Below are positions 46,705 to 56,004 of a stretch of 64,000 nucleotides of DNA, one piece after another. Numbering within the stretch: position 1 is the stretch's first letter; each line of letters opens with the position of its first letter. The DNA comes from Agromyces kandeliae. Lineage in GTDB: Bacteria; Actinomycetota; Actinomycetes; Actinomycetales; Microbacteriaceae. The position numbers were made by a program, and so were the translations under genes. The notes beneath the pieces were generated by a model. The model saw only the letters and a program-made list of their open reading frames with translations. It was not told the DNA's origin and made no database searches. Where the stretch lies: the NCBI RefSeq assembly GCF_009674665.1, contig NZ_WKJD01000019.1:124001-188000 (forward strand). Direction: 5' to 3'.

Positions 46705-47260
46705 CCGAGGCCTCGCTCTCTTCTGCTTCCGGCTGCGGCGCCTCGGGCGCCGCAGCGATCTCGTTGACGGCGGCCACGAACCGGGCGGAGTCGCCCGGGT
46801 ACCGGCACCGAAGGTAGCTGTCGACCCGCGACGGAACCTCGGGCTCCGACCGGTCGTCGACGATCCAGGTGAGGGCAACGAGGCCCTCGGGCTCGACCCC
46901 GCGATCGATCGCGTAGGTCGCCGTCCCGGCGGCCGCGATGCGGTCGGCCGGGATGAAGCTCGGGAGCTCGCCCGCGATGCGGAGGAGGACGCCCTTCCGG
47001 TGCACCTCGACGCGCGCCGAGCCGCGGAAGGCGAGACCCTCGACGGCGAGCCGCTCGAGGGGGTCGCCCTCGGGGGTCGTCGCGACGTAGAGCGCCTCGA
47101 CCTCGAGGGTGGTGGTTCCGGGGTCGGCGGGCGGCGCGTAGGCGGCGAGCGTCTCGTCGCGCACCGTGCGGCGGCGCCAGGAGCGCCACATCAGCCAGGC
47201 GGCCACCGCGACGATGGCGACGGCGACGAGCGCGCCGATCCATCGGCTATCCACGCGCAC
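46697..47260 (-). CDS. Membrane-anchored PH-like domain protein of the pyr operon
   Basis: A 187-residue product with a single N-terminal membrane helix (about residues 8-25), then [12 protein letters not shown] and a soluble beta-rich region resembling bacterial PH-like domains. The C-terminus is acidic. A protein of this kind is regularly found between pyrC and carA in actinobacteria (Rv1382 in M. tuberculosis is the positional equivalent). Its function is unknown, and no catalytic motif is visible. Starts at GTG 47258-47260 or GTG 47252-47254 both overlap the pyrC end, indicating tight coupling. Confidence 0.85.
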   Translation of the reverse strand: MRVDSRWIGALVAVAIVAVAAWLMWRSWRRRTVRDETLAAYAPPADPGTTTLEVEALYVATTPEGDPLERLAVEGLAFRGSARVEVHRKGVLLRIAGELPSFIPADRIAAAGTATYAIDRGVEPEGLVALTWIVDDRSEPEVPSRVDSYLRCRYPGDSARFVAAVNEIAAAPEAPQPEAEESEASDD

Positions 47261-48593
47261 TCCCCTCGGCGAGGCGGGCGAAGGCCGCGGCGATCTCGTC
47301 GGAGGCTCGGACCTCGCCGTCGAGGACCGTGGGCACGCCGCGGTGGAACGTCGCGACGACGCGGCCCGGGAGCGTGCGCCCGAGGTAGGGCGAGTTCACG
47401 CTGCGCCCGGCGAGCCGGTCGACGCCGAAGTCAGCGGTCGCGGTCGGGTCGAGGAGGGTCAGCTCGGCGGCCGAACCGGCCGCGACGGGCTCGCCGTGCC
47501 CCGAGAGGCGGCCGATCCGGGCCGGCGTCGCGGACAGCACGCGTGCGACGTCCGCCCAGCCCATGAGGCCCGAGTCGACCATGGTCTGCTGCACGACCGA
47601 GAGCGCCGACTCGAGGCCGACCATGCCGTTCGCCGCCGCGTCCCACTCGCACTCCTTCGCCTCGACGGGGTGCGGTGCGTGGTCGGTCGCGACGATGTCG
47701 ATCGTGCCGTCGGCGAGGGCCGCACGGAGCGCGTCGACGTCCTCCTGGCGGCGCAGCGGCGGGTTGACCTTGTAGCGGGGGTCGTACCCGGCGACGAGTT
47801 CCTCGGTGAGCAGCAGGTGGTGCGGCGTGACCTCGGCGGTGACGTCGATGCCGCGGGCCTTGGCCCAGCGGACGACCTCGACCGACCCGGCGGTGGACAC
47901 GTGGCACACGTGCAGGCGCGACCCGACATGCTCGGCGAGCAGCACGTCGCGGGCGATGATCGACTCCTCGGCCACCGCGGGCCACCCGGCGAGGCCGAGC
48001 TCGCCCGAGAGCGCGCCCTCGTTCATCTGCGCGCCCTGCGTGAGACGCGGCTCCTGCGCGTGCTGGGCGATGACGCCGTCGAACGCCTTCACGTACTCGA
48101 GGGCCCGGCGCATGAGCAGCGGATCGAAGACGCAGAAGCCGTCGTCGCTGAAGACGCGGACGCGTGCGCGCGAGGCGGCCATGGCGCCGAGCTCGGCGAG
48201 CTGCTCGCCCTTCAGCCCGACCGTCACGGCGCCGATCGGCTGCACCGTCGCGTAGCCCGCGGCCTCGCCGAGCGAGAGCTCCTGCTCGACGACGCCCGCG
48301 GTGTCGGCGACGGGGAACGTGTTCGCCATCGCGAACACCGCCGTGAAGCCGCCGGCGGCGGCGGCCCGCGTGCCCGTGAGGACGGTCTCGCTCTGCTCGT
48401 AGCCCGGCTCGCGGAGGTGGGTGTGGAGGTCGACGAGGCCTGGCAGCGCGACCAGCCCGTCGGCGTCGACGACCGTGGCGCCCGCGGCATCCGCCAGCGT
48501 GCCGACGTCGGCGATGCGCCCGCCCTCGAGCAGGATGTCGGCGCGTTCGCCCGACGGGAGGGTCGCGCCGCGGATCAGGAAGGACTCGCTCAT
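47247..48593 (-). CDS. pyrC: Dihydroorotase
   Basis: PyrC cyclises carbamoyl aspartate to dihydroorotate. The 448-residue class I amidohydrolase has the metal-binding [10 protein letters not shown], a further His in IAQHAQEP and [10 protein letters not shown], and the catalytic Asp in VATDHAPH. The Cys-free N-terminal beta domain is intact. The ATG at 48591-48593 overlaps the pyrB stop (ATGA). Confidence 0.97.
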   Translation of the reverse strand: MSESFLIRGATLPSGERADILLEGGRIADVGTLADAAGATVVDADGLVALPGLVDLHTHLREPGYEQSETVLTGTRAAAAGGFTAVFAMANTFPVADTAGVVEQELSLGEAAGYATVQPIGAVTVGLKGEQLAELGAMAASRARVRVFSDDGFCVFDPLLMRRALEYVKAFDGVIAQHAQEPRLTQGAQMNEGALSGELGLAGWPAVAEESIIARDVLLAEHVGSRLHVCHVSTAGSVEVVRWAKARGIDVTAEVTPHHLLLTEELVAGYDPRYKVNPPLRRQEDVDALRAALADGTIDIVATDHAPHPVEAKECEWDAAANGMVGLESALSVVQQTMVDSGLMGWADVARVLSATPARIGRLSGHGEPVAAGSAAELTLLDPTATADFGVDRLAGRSVNSPYLGRTLPGRVVATFHRGVPTVLDGEVRASDEIAAAFARLAEGSARG

Positions 48594-49543
48594 GGGGTCT
48601 CCCCCCGTTCGCCGGACAGCAGCAGGTAGAGGGCGGCCATTCTCACTGATACTCCGTTCGCGACCTGCTCGCGCACCGTCGACTGCATCGAGTCGGCGGC
48701 GCGGGCGGCGATCTCGAGCCCGCGGTTCATGGGGCCCGGATGCATGACCATCGTAGTCTCGGGAAGCTGGGCGAACCGGTGGTCGTCCAGCCCCCAGGTC
48801 CGCGCGTACTCGCGGCTGTTCGGGAAGAACGCTCCCTGCATGCGCTCCGCCTGGATGCGGAGCATCATCACGACGTCGGGTCCGGCGGCGAGCGCCCGAT
48901 CGAGGTCGTACTCGATGACGGCGGGCCAGCCGGACACGTCGACGGGCACGAGCGTCGGCGGCGCCACGAGCGTGACCTCGGCGCCGAGGGTCTCGAGGAG
49001 CCACACGTTCGAGCGCGCGACCCGCGAGTGCAGGATGTCGCCGACGACGACCACTCGGACTCCGTCGAGGTCGCGGCCGCGCGATGCGGCGCCGTGGAGC
49101 CGCCGCCGCATCGTGAACGCGTCGAGCAGGGCCTGCGTGGGGTGCTCGTGGGTCCCGTCACCGGCGTTGACGACGCCCGCGTCGATCCATCCGCTCGTCG
49201 CCAGCGTGAAGGGCGCGCCCGAGGACGGATGCCGGATCACGACGCCGTCGGCGCCCATGGCCTGGAGCGTCTGCGCGGTGTCCTTCAGCGACTCGCCCTT
49301 GGAGACGCTGGAGCCCTTGGCGCTGAAGTTGATGACGTCGGCCGAGAGGCGCTTCGCCGCGGCCTCGAACGAGATGCGCGTGCGCGTGGAGTCCTCGAAG
49401 AAGAGGTTCACGACGGTGCGGCCGCGAAGCGTCGGGAGCTTCTTGACCTCGCGCTCCTGGACCGCGGCCATGTCCTCGGCGACGTCGAGCAGCGCGATGG
49501 CGTCGTCGCGCGACAGGTCGCGCGTGCTGAGCAGGTGCCTCAC
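48590..49543 (-). CDS. pyrB: Aspartate carbamoyltransferase catalytic subunit
   Basis: PyrB carbamoylates aspartate, the committed step of pyrimidine synthesis. The 317-residue chain has the carbamoyl-phosphate loop [12 protein letters not shown], the [14 protein letters not shown] loop with catalytic Lys, and [12 protein letters not shown]. No regulatory chain (PyrI) is encoded nearby, as expected for actinobacteria. The GTG at 49541-49543 overlaps the pyrR stop (GTGA). Confidence 0.98.
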   Translation of the reverse strand: MRHLLSTRDLSRDDAIALLDVAEDMAAVQEREVKKLPTLRGRTVVNLFFEDSTRTRISFEAAAKRLSADVINFSAKGSSVSKGESLKDTAQTLQAMGADGVVIRHPSSGAPFTLATSGWIDAGVVNAGDGTHEHPTQALLDAFTMRRRLHGAASRGRDLDGVRVVVVGDILHSRVARSNVWLLETLGAEVTLVAPPTLVPVDVSGWPAVIEYDLDRALAAGPDVVMMLRIQAERMQGAFFPNSREYARTWGLDDHRFAQLPETTMVMHPGPMNRGLEIAARAADSMQSTVREQVANGVSVRMAALYLLLSGERGETP

Positions 49544-50073
49544 TCGTCACCGCCCTCGATCGTGACGGCGTCGTCGCCGTCGACCTCGGCGAGGTGCACG
49601 TTGATGCGCTCGCGCGTCGAGCTCGGCAGGTTCTTGCCGACGTAGTCCGCGCGGATCGGGAACTCCCGGTGGCCGCGGTCGACGAGCACCGCGAGGCGCA
49701 CCGCGCGGGCGCGGCCGAGGTCGGCGAGCGCGTCGAGGGCGGCACGGATGGTCCGGCCGGAGTAGAGCACGTCGTCCACGAGCACCACGACCCGGCCGTC
49801 GATGCCGTCGCCCGGCACCTCGGTCGGGTGGGTGGCGCGCACGGGGTTGCGTCCCAGGTCGTCGCGGTACATCGTCACGTCGAGCGCCCCCGCGGGCACG
49901 TCGACGCCGGCGATCCGGGACACGATCCGGGCGAGTCGCTCGGCCAGCGCCACGCCGCGCGTGGGGATGCCGAGGAGGACGAGATCGTCGGCGCCGCGAT
50001 TGGCTTCGAGGATCTCGTGGGCGATGCGGGTCAGCGCCCGCTCGAGGTCTGCCTGCTGGAGCACGGTGCGCAC
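49540..50073 (-). CDS. pyrR: Bifunctional pyr operon regulator / uracil phosphoribosyltransferase
   Basis: PyrR binds UMP and a hairpin in pyr mRNA to lower expression, and also has uracil phosphoribosyltransferase activity. The 177-residue protein has the PRPP-binding motif [35 protein letters not shown], and the basic RNA-contact region around [17 protein letters not shown] sequence ([15 protein letters not shown]). The GTG at 50071-50073 is chosen because a purine-rich GGAGAAGGGAG lies just upstream. A PyrR-binding loop precedes it at 50088-50118. It heads the operon pyrR-B-C-x-carA-carB-pyrF-gmk. Confidence 0.97.
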   Translation of the reverse strand: MRTVLQQADLERALTRIAHEILEANRGADDLVLLGIPTRGVALAERLARIVSRIAGVDVPAGALDVTMYRDDLGRNPVRATHPTEVPGDGIDGRVVVLVDDVLYSGRTIRAALDALADLGRARAVRLAVLVDRGHREFPIRADYVGKNLPSSTRERINVHLAEVDGDDAVTIEGGDE

Positions 50074-50087
50074 AGCGGTGCGGACTC

Positions 50088-50118
50088 CCTTCTCCGCCTC
50101 ACGGGACGGGCTTCAAGG
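50088..50118 (-). promoter_or_regulatory. Candidate PyrR-binding stem-loop in the pyrR leader
   Basis: The minus-strand RNA contains GUCCCGUGAGGCG, matching the PyrR anti-terminator loop consensus (UCCNGNGAGG) in full. The loop CGUGA is closed by CC/GG and CCG/CGG, with an outer CCUU/AAGG pairing. The 3' strand overlaps the purine-rich ribosome-binding region of pyrR. This resembles the translational repression reported for Mycobacterium pyr genes rather than the Bacillus antiterminator. Binding is inferred. Confidence 0.7.
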
Positions 50119-50132
50119 TTGTCGGTCGATCG

Positions 50133-50138
50133 ATCCTA
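50133..50138 (-). promoter_or_regulatory. Candidate -10 box of the pyr operon promoter
   Basis: Minus-strand TAGGAT, placing the transcript start near 50126 and giving a leader of about 50 nt that contains the whole PyrR-binding stem-loop. Confidence 0.6.
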
Positions 50139-50207
50139 CCAGCGAGCTCCCGCCCCTCCGTCACCTCCGCCCGGGGATGCGGCGGATGTCGCGGAGGGCG
50201 TCCGCCC

Positions 50208-50236
50208 GCAGGCATCCCCCGTCCGGGGGATCCTGC
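50208..50236 (+). other. Strong hairpin upstream of the plus-strand glycosyltransferase
   Basis: GCAGG-CA-TCCCCC-GTCC-GGGGGA-T-CCTGC: two stacked perfect stems (6 and 5 bp) with a small asymmetric internal loop. It ends 45 nt before the glycosyltransferase ATG, in the divergent gap with pyrR. It could be a terminator of incoming plus-strand transcription or a leader structure. The plus-strand promoter is not clear. Confidence 0.55.
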
Positions 50237-50281
50237 GTTCGAGGGCTGGCCCGGTCGTCGCCCCGCGTGCTGCAATGGCGC

Positions 50282-51580
50282 ATGGCCGACGTCATGATCG
50301 CCGTGATGCCCTTCGCCGGGCACGTCGCTCCCCTCGCGGCCGTCGCCGCCGCATTCGTCGACGCCGGCCATCGGGTCCGCGTCTACACCGGCCGCGCCTA
50401 CGCCGACCGGTTCGCCGCGCTCGGCGCCGAGCCCGTGTCCTGGTCGACGGCACCCGACTTCGACGAGCTCGACCTCGCCGCGACCTTCCCCGCGCTGCGC
50501 GGCCGCAAGGGTCCGCGACAGCTGCTGGCGAACGTCGAGCACCTGTTCGTCGGAACCGGGGCCGCGCAGGGCGACGACCTCGTCGCGGCGTACGGGGAGC
50601 GACCCTGGGACGTCATCGTCGCCGACAACCTCAGCCTGGGGACGCACTTCGCCGCCGAACGCACCGGCACGCCATCGGTCACGGTGAGCATCGTGCCCCT
50701 CTCGATCCCGACGCCCGAGCTCCCGCCGCCGATCCTCCCGCTGCGGCCGGCCGCCGGCCCGCTCGGACGGCTCCGCGATCGCATCCTGAACACGGCGCTC
50801 GCCCTGGCGACTCGTGGCATCCAGCACGCCTACGACGCGCAGCGTGCGGCATCCGGCCTGCCGCCCACCGACGCCCCGCTCGCGGCGGCGTGGCACTCCC
50901 CCGACCTCGTGTGCGCGTCAGGCGTTCCGCAACTCGAGTACCCGCGGAGCAGTTGGCCGGTGCGCGTCGAGTTCGTCGGCGCGCTCGCGCCGACGGGCTC
51001 CGTCCGGCCCGAACCCCCCGACTGGTGGGCGGAGCTGCCCGAGGACCGTCCGATCGTGCACGTGACGCAGGGGACGCTCAACGTCGACCCTGACGACCTC
51101 ATCCGGCCGGCGTTCGCGGCGCTCGGCCGACAGCCCGTCTCGGTCGTGGCGACGACCGGCCGCGCGGAGGCTCCCGACCTGCCGTTCCCAGCGCCGCCGA
51201 ACGCGTTCGTCGCCGGGCTGGTCGACTACGCGGCGCTGCTCCCCCGGGCCGACGTGATGATCACGAACGGCGGATGGGGCGGCGTGCTCGCCGCGCTGGC
51301 GCACGGCATCCCGCTCATCGTCGCGGGCGGCGACATCGACAAGCCGGTGATCGCGGCACGCGTCGGGTGGGCGGGCGCTGGCATCGACCTGCGGACCGGT
51401 CGCCCGTCGGCGACGGCGATCCTGCGCGCGTGGCGACGGCTGTCGGCCGACCCCGAGTACCGGGAGCGCGCCGAGGCGATCGGTCGAGAACTGCGCTCGC
51501 ACGACGGTCCGCGCGAGGTCGTCGAGCACACGATGGCGCTCGTCGAACGGCGCGCGCGAACCGCGCCGCCCGCGACCTGA
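50282..51580 (+). CDS. GT1-family glycosyltransferase (YjiC/MGT-like)
   Basis: A 432-residue GT-B glycosyltransferase resembling UDP-sugar-dependent macrolide or flavonoid transferases. The N-terminal half begins ADVMIAVMPFAGHVAPLAAVAAAF, with the acceptor-domain His. The C-terminal half has the nucleotide-sugar signature LLPRADVMITNGGWGGVLAALAHGIPLIVAGG followed by DIDKP, where most relatives read DQP. No signal peptide is seen. The acceptor is unknown. The ATG at 50282-50284 has no Shine-Dalgarno; an in-frame GTG at 50267 is an alternative. It is the only plus-strand protein gene in the window. It separates nusB from pyrR, which are adjacent in relatives such as corynebacteria, so it is probably inserted. 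Confidence 0.88.
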   Translation: MADVMIAVMPFAGHVAPLAAVAAAFVDAGHRVRVYTGRAYADRFAALGAEPVSWSTAPDFDELDLAATFPALRGRKGPRQLLANVEHLFVGTGAAQGDDLVAAYGERPWDVIVADNLSLGTHFAAERTGTPSVTVSIVPLSIPTPELPPPILPLRPAAGPLGRLRDRILNTALALATRGIQHAYDAQRAASGLPPTDAPLAAAWHSPDLVCASGVPQLEYPRSSWPVRVEFVGALAPTGSVRPEPPDWWAELPEDRPIVHVTQGTLNVDPDDLIRPAFAALGRQPVSVVATTGRAEAPDLPFPAPPNAFVAGLVDYAALLPRADVMITNGGWGGVLAALAHGIPLIVAGGDIDKPVIAARVGWAGAGIDLRTGRPSATAILRAWRRLSADPEYRERAEAIGRELRSHDGPREVVEHTMALVERRARTAPPAT

Positions 51581-51595
51581 GGACCGCGGTTCGCG
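51555..51595. terminator. Bidirectional terminator between the glycosyltransferase and nusB
   Basis: An 11-bp perfect stem, CGCGAACCGCG (51555-51565) with CGCGGTTCGCG (51585-51595), encloses the glycosyltransferase stop codon in its 19-nt loop. The genes are convergent and only 29 bp apart. Confidence 0.65.
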
Positions 51596-51609
51596 ACCGC
51601 CTCGAGCCT

Positions 51610-52023
51610 TCAGCCCTTGGCGTGCGAGACGGCGGCGAGCAGGCCGTTGACGAAACCTGCGGAGTCGTCGGTCGAGAGCACCGTCGCGGCCTCGACGGCC
51701 TCGGAGATCGCGACCGGGTCGGGGACCTCGTCGTTGTACACGATCTCCCAGACGCCGATCCGCAGCAGCGCGCGGTCGACCGCCGGCATGCGCTCGAGCG
51801 TCCAGCCACGCGAGTGCGTGGTGATGAGTTCGTCGATCTCGTCGCGGTGGTCGACGATGCCGTCGACGATCTCGCGCGCGTACAGCCAGGACGCCTGCCG
51901 CTCGGGCTCGTTCACCGCCCGCTCGGCCTCGGCGACCAGCACCTGCTCGACCGGGACCTGCCGCATGTCGGCCGAGTAGAGCATGTCGAGGGCGCGCTTG
52001 CGCGCCTTCGTACGGGCGCTCAC
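51610..52023 (-). CDS. nusB: Transcription antitermination factor NusB
   Basis: NusB binds boxA RNA with S10 to promote antitermination in rRNA operons. The 137-residue all-helical protein shows [46 protein letters not shown] and the C-terminal AVEAATVLSTDDSAGFVNGLL. The GTG at 52021-52023 shares one base with the efp stop (TAGTG). Confidence 0.97.
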   Translation of the reverse strand: MSARTKARKRALDMLYSADMRQVPVEQVLVAEAERAVNEPERQASWLYAREIVDGIVDHRDEIDELITTHSRGWTLERMPAVDRALLRIGVWEIVYNDEVPDPVAISEAVEAATVLSTDDSAGFVNGLLAAVSHAKG

Positions 52024-52586
52024 TAGTCGTTCACGCGGCCGAGGTAGTCGCCCGAGCGGGTGTCGACCTTGACCTTGGTGCCGGTCTCGAGGAACAGCGG
52101 GACCTGGATCTCGTAGCCGGTCTCGACCGTCGCCGACTTGGTGCCGCCCGTCGAGCGGTCGCCCTGCAGGCCCGGCTCGGTGTAGGTGATCTCGAGCACG
52201 ACCGACGCGGGGAGCTCGATGTAGAGCGGGTTGCCGTTGTTCAACGCGATGGTGACCGACTGGTTCTCGAGCATGAAGTTCGCGGCGTCGCCGACGACGA
52301 CCGCCGGAACCGTGAGCTGGTCGTAGTCGGTGGTGTCCATGAACACGAAGCCGTCGCCGTCGTTGTACAGGTACGTGAAGTCGCGGCGGTCGACGTTCTC
52401 GATGTCGACCTTGGCACCCGCGTTGTACGTCTTGTCGACGACCTTGCCGGTCACGACGTTCTTCAGCTTCGTGCGCACGAACGCACCGCCCTTGCCGGGC
52501 TTGACGTGCTGGAACTCGACGACGCTCCAGAGCTGGCCGTCGATGTTCAGGACGACGCCGTTCTTGATGTCAGCGGTGGATGCCAT
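52023..52586 (-). CDS. efp: Elongation factor P
   Basis: EF-P relieves ribosome stalling at polyproline. The 187-residue protein has three beta domains, with the tip lysine Lys32 in [12 protein letters not shown] and the C-terminal signature [15 protein letters not shown]. The tip lysine is preserved. No EpmA/EpmB or arginine-type modifier is nearby. The ATG at 52584-52586 has GGAAAG 7 nt upstream. efp-nusB order is conserved. Confidence 0.98.
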   Translation of the reverse strand: MASTADIKNGVVLNIDGQLWSVVEFQHVKPGKGGAFVRTKLKNVVTGKVVDKTYNAGAKVDIENVDRRDFTYLYNDGDGFVFMDTTDYDQLTVPAVVVGDAANFMLENQSVTIALNNGNPLYIELPASVVLEITYTEPGLQGDRSTGGTKSATVETGYEIQVPLFLETGTKVKVDTRSGDYLGRVND

Positions 52587-52622
52587 GGAAGTGCTTTCCG
52601 TTCGATGGAGGGAAGTCTGCGG

Positions 52623-52640
52623 GCACGCCGAAGGGCGTGC
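52623..52640 (-). other. Hairpin in the aroQ-efp gap
   Basis: GCACGCC-CTTC/GAAG-GGCGTGC, a 7-bp stem with a 4-nt loop, lies after the efp -10 box. It would be in the efp leader if that promoter is used, or act as the aroQ terminator if it is not. Confidence 0.5.
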
Positions 52641-52649
52641 GACTGATCG

Positions 52650-52655
52650 AGTGTA
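52650..52655 (-). promoter_or_regulatory. Candidate -10 box for efp-nusB
   Basis: Minus-strand TACACT a few nt past the aroQ stop and about 64 nt before the efp ATG. Confidence 0.5.
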
Positions 52656-52661
52656 GTCGAC

Positions 52662-53102
52662 TCAGCTGGGCGATCGCAGGAGCCAGTCGACCGCGAGACG
52701 GTACGAGTCCGACCCGAACCCCGCGATCACGCCGGTGGCGACGCCGGAGATCACGCTCGTGTGCCGGAACGTCTCGCGCGCGTGCGGATTCGACAGGTGC
52801 ACCTCGACGAGCGGCACGCCAGCGGTCTTCAACTGGGCGGCCGCGTCGCGGAGCGCGTAGCTGTAGTGCGTGAAGGCGGCGGGGTTGATCACGACCGGCA
52901 CCCGGCGATCCACGGCCTCGTGGATCCACCCGATGAGCTCGCCCTCGTCGTCGGTCTGGCGCAACTCGATCACGACGTCGTCGGGAACGGATGCCTGGAG
53001 TCGCTCGCCGATGTCCGCCAGCGTCTCCGAGCCGTACACCTCGGGTTCGCGCGTGCCCAGTCGGCCGAGGTTCGGTCCGTTCAGGACGAGGATCGTGGTC
53101 AT
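52662..53102 (-). CDS. aroQ: 3-dehydroquinate dehydratase, type II
   Basis: AroQ dehydrates 3-dehydroquinate in the shikimate pathway. The 146-residue type II enzyme has LVLNGPNLGRLGTREPEVYG with the active-site Tyr, VINPAAFTHYSYALRDA (Asn and His; most relatives read NPGAYTH), and VEVHLSNPHARETFRH. The ATG at 53100-53102 has a TAGGCT box 6 nt upstream, so it may start its own leaderless transcript although it lies 46 nt after aroB. Confidence 0.97.
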   Translation of the reverse strand: MTTILVLNGPNLGRLGTREPEVYGSETLADIGERLQASVPDDVVIELRQTDDEGELIGWIHEAVDRRVPVVINPAAFTHYSYALRDAAAQLKTAGVPLVEVHLSNPHARETFRHTSVISGVATGVIAGFGSDSYRLAVDWLLRSPS

Positions 53103-53108
53103 GCCGGA

Positions 53109-53114
53109 AGCCTA
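53109..53114 (-). promoter_or_regulatory. Candidate -10 box of a leaderless aroQ promoter
   Basis: Minus-strand TAGGCT, then TCCGGC (6 nt), then the aroQ ATG. Confidence 0.6.
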
Positions 53115-53148
53115 TCGGCGCGGCATCCGCCCCCTCGCCCGTCGCGGA

Positions 53149-54231
53149 TCAGGACGCGATCTCCTGGTAGGCCGCGAACAGCAGCGACTGGTCGGGCGCG
53201 AGCATCACGGTGGGCTTGCCGAGGTCGTCGAGGACGATGAATCGCAGCTGCCCGGCGCGCGCCTTCTTGTCGCGCTGCATCGTCGCGAGCAGGGTGTTCC
53301 ACCGGCCCGCGGGGTACGACGTCGGCAGGCTCAGCAGGTCGAGCACCCGCTTGTGCCGGTCGGCCACCTCGTCGGAGAGGCGTCCGGAGAGCCGGCCGAG
53401 CTCCGCGGCGAACGCCATCCCGACCGCGACCGCCGCGCCGTGCCGCCACTGGTAGCGCTCGGCGTGCTCGACGGCGTGGCCGAGCGTGTGACCGTAGTTG
53501 AGGATCTCGCGGAGCCCCTGCTCGGTGAAGTCCTCGCTGACGACGTCGGCCTTCATCCGGACCGCCAGCTCCACCACGCGACGGAACTCGGGAGTCGAGG
53601 GGTCGGTCGCGACATCCGGGTCGGCCTCGATCACGTCGAGGATCTCGGGGTACCGGATGAAGCCCGCCTTCACGATCTCGGCGAAACCCGCGAGGACCTC
53701 GTTCCGCGGCAGCGTGTCGAGCACCTCGAGGTCGCAGAGCACCTCGGCCGGGGCGTGGAACGCGCCGACCAGGTTCTTGCCCTCGTTCGTGTTGATCCCC
53801 GTCTTGCCGCCGACTGCCGCGTCGACCATGCCGAGCACCGTGGTCGGCACCTGCACGATGCGGACGCCGCGGAGCCACGTCGCCGCGACGAAGCCCGCCA
53901 GGTCGGTGATCGCTCCCCCGCCGAAGCCGACGACCACGTCGGAGCGCGTGAAGTCGGCCTGTCCGAGGATCTGCCAGCAGAACGCCGCGACCTCGACGCG
54001 CTTGGCCTGCTCGGCATCGGGGACCTCGGCGAGGATGACCTCGAACCGGTCGACGAGCGATTCGCGCAGCGCCGCCGCGCGCGCGCCGAGGGTGGGCGGG
54101 TGCACGACGAGCACCTTGCGGGCCGACGTGCCGATCGCGTCGCCCAGCCCGTCGAGCACGCCGCGGCCGATCCGCACGTCGTACCCCGCGTCGCCGCCGA
54201 CCCGGATCACCGTCGCCTCGTGCTCGCTCAT
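53149..54231 (-). CDS. aroB: 3-dehydroquinate synthase
   Basis: AroB converts DAHP to 3-dehydroquinate with catalytic NAD and zinc. The 360-residue protein has VVGFGGGAITDLAGFVAATWLRG, the NAD and metal-binding region KTGINTNEGKNLVGAFH, and the metal-binding His in NYGHTLGHAVEH. The ATG at 54229-54231 overlaps the aroK stop (ATGA). The aroE-C-K-B run covers four of the seven shikimate steps. Confidence 0.98.
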   Translation of the reverse strand: MSEHEATVIRVGGDAGYDVRIGRGVLDGLGDAIGTSARKVLVVHPPTLGARAAALRESLVDRFEVILAEVPDAEQAKRVEVAAFCWQILGQADFTRSDVVVGFGGGAITDLAGFVAATWLRGVRIVQVPTTVLGMVDAAVGGKTGINTNEGKNLVGAFHAPAEVLCDLEVLDTLPRNEVLAGFAEIVKAGFIRYPEILDVIEADPDVATDPSTPEFRRVVELAVRMKADVVSEDFTEQGLREILNYGHTLGHAVEHAERYQWRHGAAVAVGMAFAAELGRLSGRLSDEVADRHKRVLDLLSLPTSYPAGRWNTLLATMQRDKKARAGQLRFIVLDDLGKPTVMLAPDQSLLFAAYQEIAS

Positions 54232-54776
54232 GCGCGTCCTCCAGCCCACTCGGTGATCTCGGCGACGATCCGCGCGACCGAGCGACGCGTGGTGTCGATG
54301 CTGAGGCCGGCGACCTCGTCGTACAGGGGGCGGCGCTCCTCGCGGATCCGGGTCCACCGCTCGAGCCCGCCATCGGCGAGCAGCGGCCGCGTGCCGCCCG
54401 TGAGCCGCGGCGCGACGGCCGCCGGGCTGACGTCCAGCCGGACGACGGCGAGGCCCGCGAGGTCGGCGCGGGTGTCCGCGTCGAGCACTGCTCCGCCGCC
54501 GAGCGAGACGACCGCCTCCTCGCGGAGCGCCTCGGCCACGACCTCGCGCTCGATCGCCCGGAAGTGCGCCTCGCCGTCGCGGGCGAAGATGTCCTCGATG
54601 GGGCCGTAGCGATCGACGATCCGGTGGTCGGTGTCGACGAAGGGCGCGCCGAGCGACGACGCGAGCCGCGCTCCGACGCGCGACTTCCCGGAGCCCATCG
54701 GGCCGACGAGCACGATCGGGAGCGGGATCGCCCGTGAGTCCCGCGGCGTAGTGCCCGGTGCGGACGGCTCAGGCAC
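54228..54776 (-). CDS. aroK: Shikimate kinase
   Basis: AroK phosphorylates shikimate at the 3-hydroxyl. The 182-residue P-loop kinase has Walker A GPMGSGKS at residues 25-32, the DTDHRI shikimate site, the GGGAVL Walker B region, and a lid with RPLLADGG. An N-terminal extension of about 18 residues precedes the first strand. The GTG at 54774-54776 overlaps aroC by 8 nt. Confidence 0.97.
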   Translation of the reverse strand: MPEPSAPGTTPRDSRAIPLPIVLVGPMGSGKSRVGARLASSLGAPFVDTDHRIVDRYGPIEDIFARDGEAHFRAIEREVVAEALREEAVVSLGGGAVLDADTRADLAGLAVVRLDVSPAAVAPRLTGGTRPLLADGGLERWTRIREERRPLYDEVAGLSIDTTRRSVARIVAEITEWAGGRA

Positions 54777-55980
54777 GGATCGCGCCGTCGGCGACCTCGC
54801 TCGCGAGCGCGTCGGGGATCGCCGCCAGGTAGGCGTCGAGGTTGCGCCGGGTCTCGACGACCGAGTCGCCGCCGAACTTCTCGAGCACGGCGTTCGCGAG
54901 GGTCAGTGCGACCATGGCCTCGGCGACGACGCCCGCCGCGGGGACGGCGCACACGTCGGAGCGCTGGTGGTGGGCCGGGGCGGGCTCGCCCGTCGCGACG
55001 TCGATCGTGGGAAGGGCGTGCGGGACGGTCGCGATCGGCTTCATGCCGGCGCGCACTCGGAGCACGGTCCCGGTGGACATGCCGCCCTCGGTCCCGCCGG
55101 CGCGGTCGCTCGCGCGCACGATCCGGCCGTCCGCGAGGTGGAGCTCGTCGTGCGCGGCCGAGCCGCGCCGGGTGGTGGTGAGGAAGCCGTCGCCGACCTC
55201 CACGCCCTTGATCGCCTGGATGCCCATGAGCGCCGCGGCGAGCTGCGCGTCGAGACGGCGGTCCCAGTGCACGTGCGAGCCGAGCCCGGGCGGGAGGCCG
55301 TAGGCGAGGACCTCGACGACGCCGCCGAGCGTGTCGCCGTCCTTGTGCGCCGCGTCGACCTCGGCCACCATCCGCTCGCTCGTCGCGGCGTCGAAGCAGC
55401 GCAGCGGGTCGGCGTCGAGCCGATCGACGTCGGCCGGCATGGGCAGTTCGCTGCCCTCGGGAACCTGGACGGGGCCGATGGCGACCGTGTGCGAGACGAG
55501 GCGGATGCCGAGCTCGGCGAGGAACGATCGGGCGACCGCGCCGAGCGCGACGCGCGCAGCGGTCTCGCGCGCGCTCGCGCGCTCGAGCACCGGCCGAGCC
55601 TCGTCGAAGCCGTACTTCTGCATGCCGACGAGGTCGGCGTGCCCCGGACGTGGGCGGGTGAGCGGCGCACCGCGTCCTCGGCCGAGCGCCTCGGCCTCGA
55701 CCGGCTCGGGGCTCATCACCTGCTGCCACTTGGGCCACTCGGTGTTGCCGATCCGCAGCGCCACGGGGCTGCCCAGGCTCAGGCCGTGGCGCACGCCGCC
55801 CGAGACGGCGAGCTCGTCCTGCTCGAACTTCATGCGCGCGCCTCGGCCGTACCCGAGCTTGCGGCGCGCCAGGTCGGCGCGGATGTCATCGAGGGAGACG
55901 GGGATGCCTGCGGGGAGGCCTTCGAGGATCGCGACGAGTTCGGGGCCGTGCGATTCCCCGGCGGTGAGCCAACGGAGCAT
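54769..55980 (-). CDS. aroC: Chorismate synthase
   Basis: AroC forms chorismate from EPSP with reduced FMN. The 403-residue protein shows the three signature regions [41 protein letters not shown] with following [15 protein letters not shown], and [17 protein letters not shown]. The ATG at 55978-55980 is preferred over the one at 55987-55989 because GGGAGGA is correctly spaced only for the former. Confidence 0.98.
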   Translation of the reverse strand: MLRWLTAGESHGPELVAILEGLPAGIPVSLDDIRADLARRKLGYGRGARMKFEQDELAVSGGVRHGLSLGSPVALRIGNTEWPKWQQVMSPEPVEAEALGRGRGAPLTRPRPGHADLVGMQKYGFDEARPVLERASARETAARVALGAVARSFLAELGIRLVSHTVAIGPVQVPEGSELPMPADVDRLDADPLRCFDAATSERMVAEVDAAHKDGDTLGGVVEVLAYGLPPGLGSHVHWDRRLDAQLAAALMGIQAIKGVEVGDGFLTTTRRGSAAHDELHLADGRIVRASDRAGGTEGGMSTGTVLRVRAGMKPIATVPHALPTIDVATGEPAPAHHQRSDVCAVPAAGVVAEAMVALTLANAVLEKFGGDSVVETRRNLDAYLAAIPDALASEVADGAIRA

Positions 55981-56004
55981 GCCCACCATCCTCCCACAGC
56001 GTCG

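Noticed and set aside
50161..50281. Search for a mobile-element boundary beside the glycosyltransferase
   Set aside because: No transposase, direct repeats or integrase site were found; the hairpin alone does not define an element.
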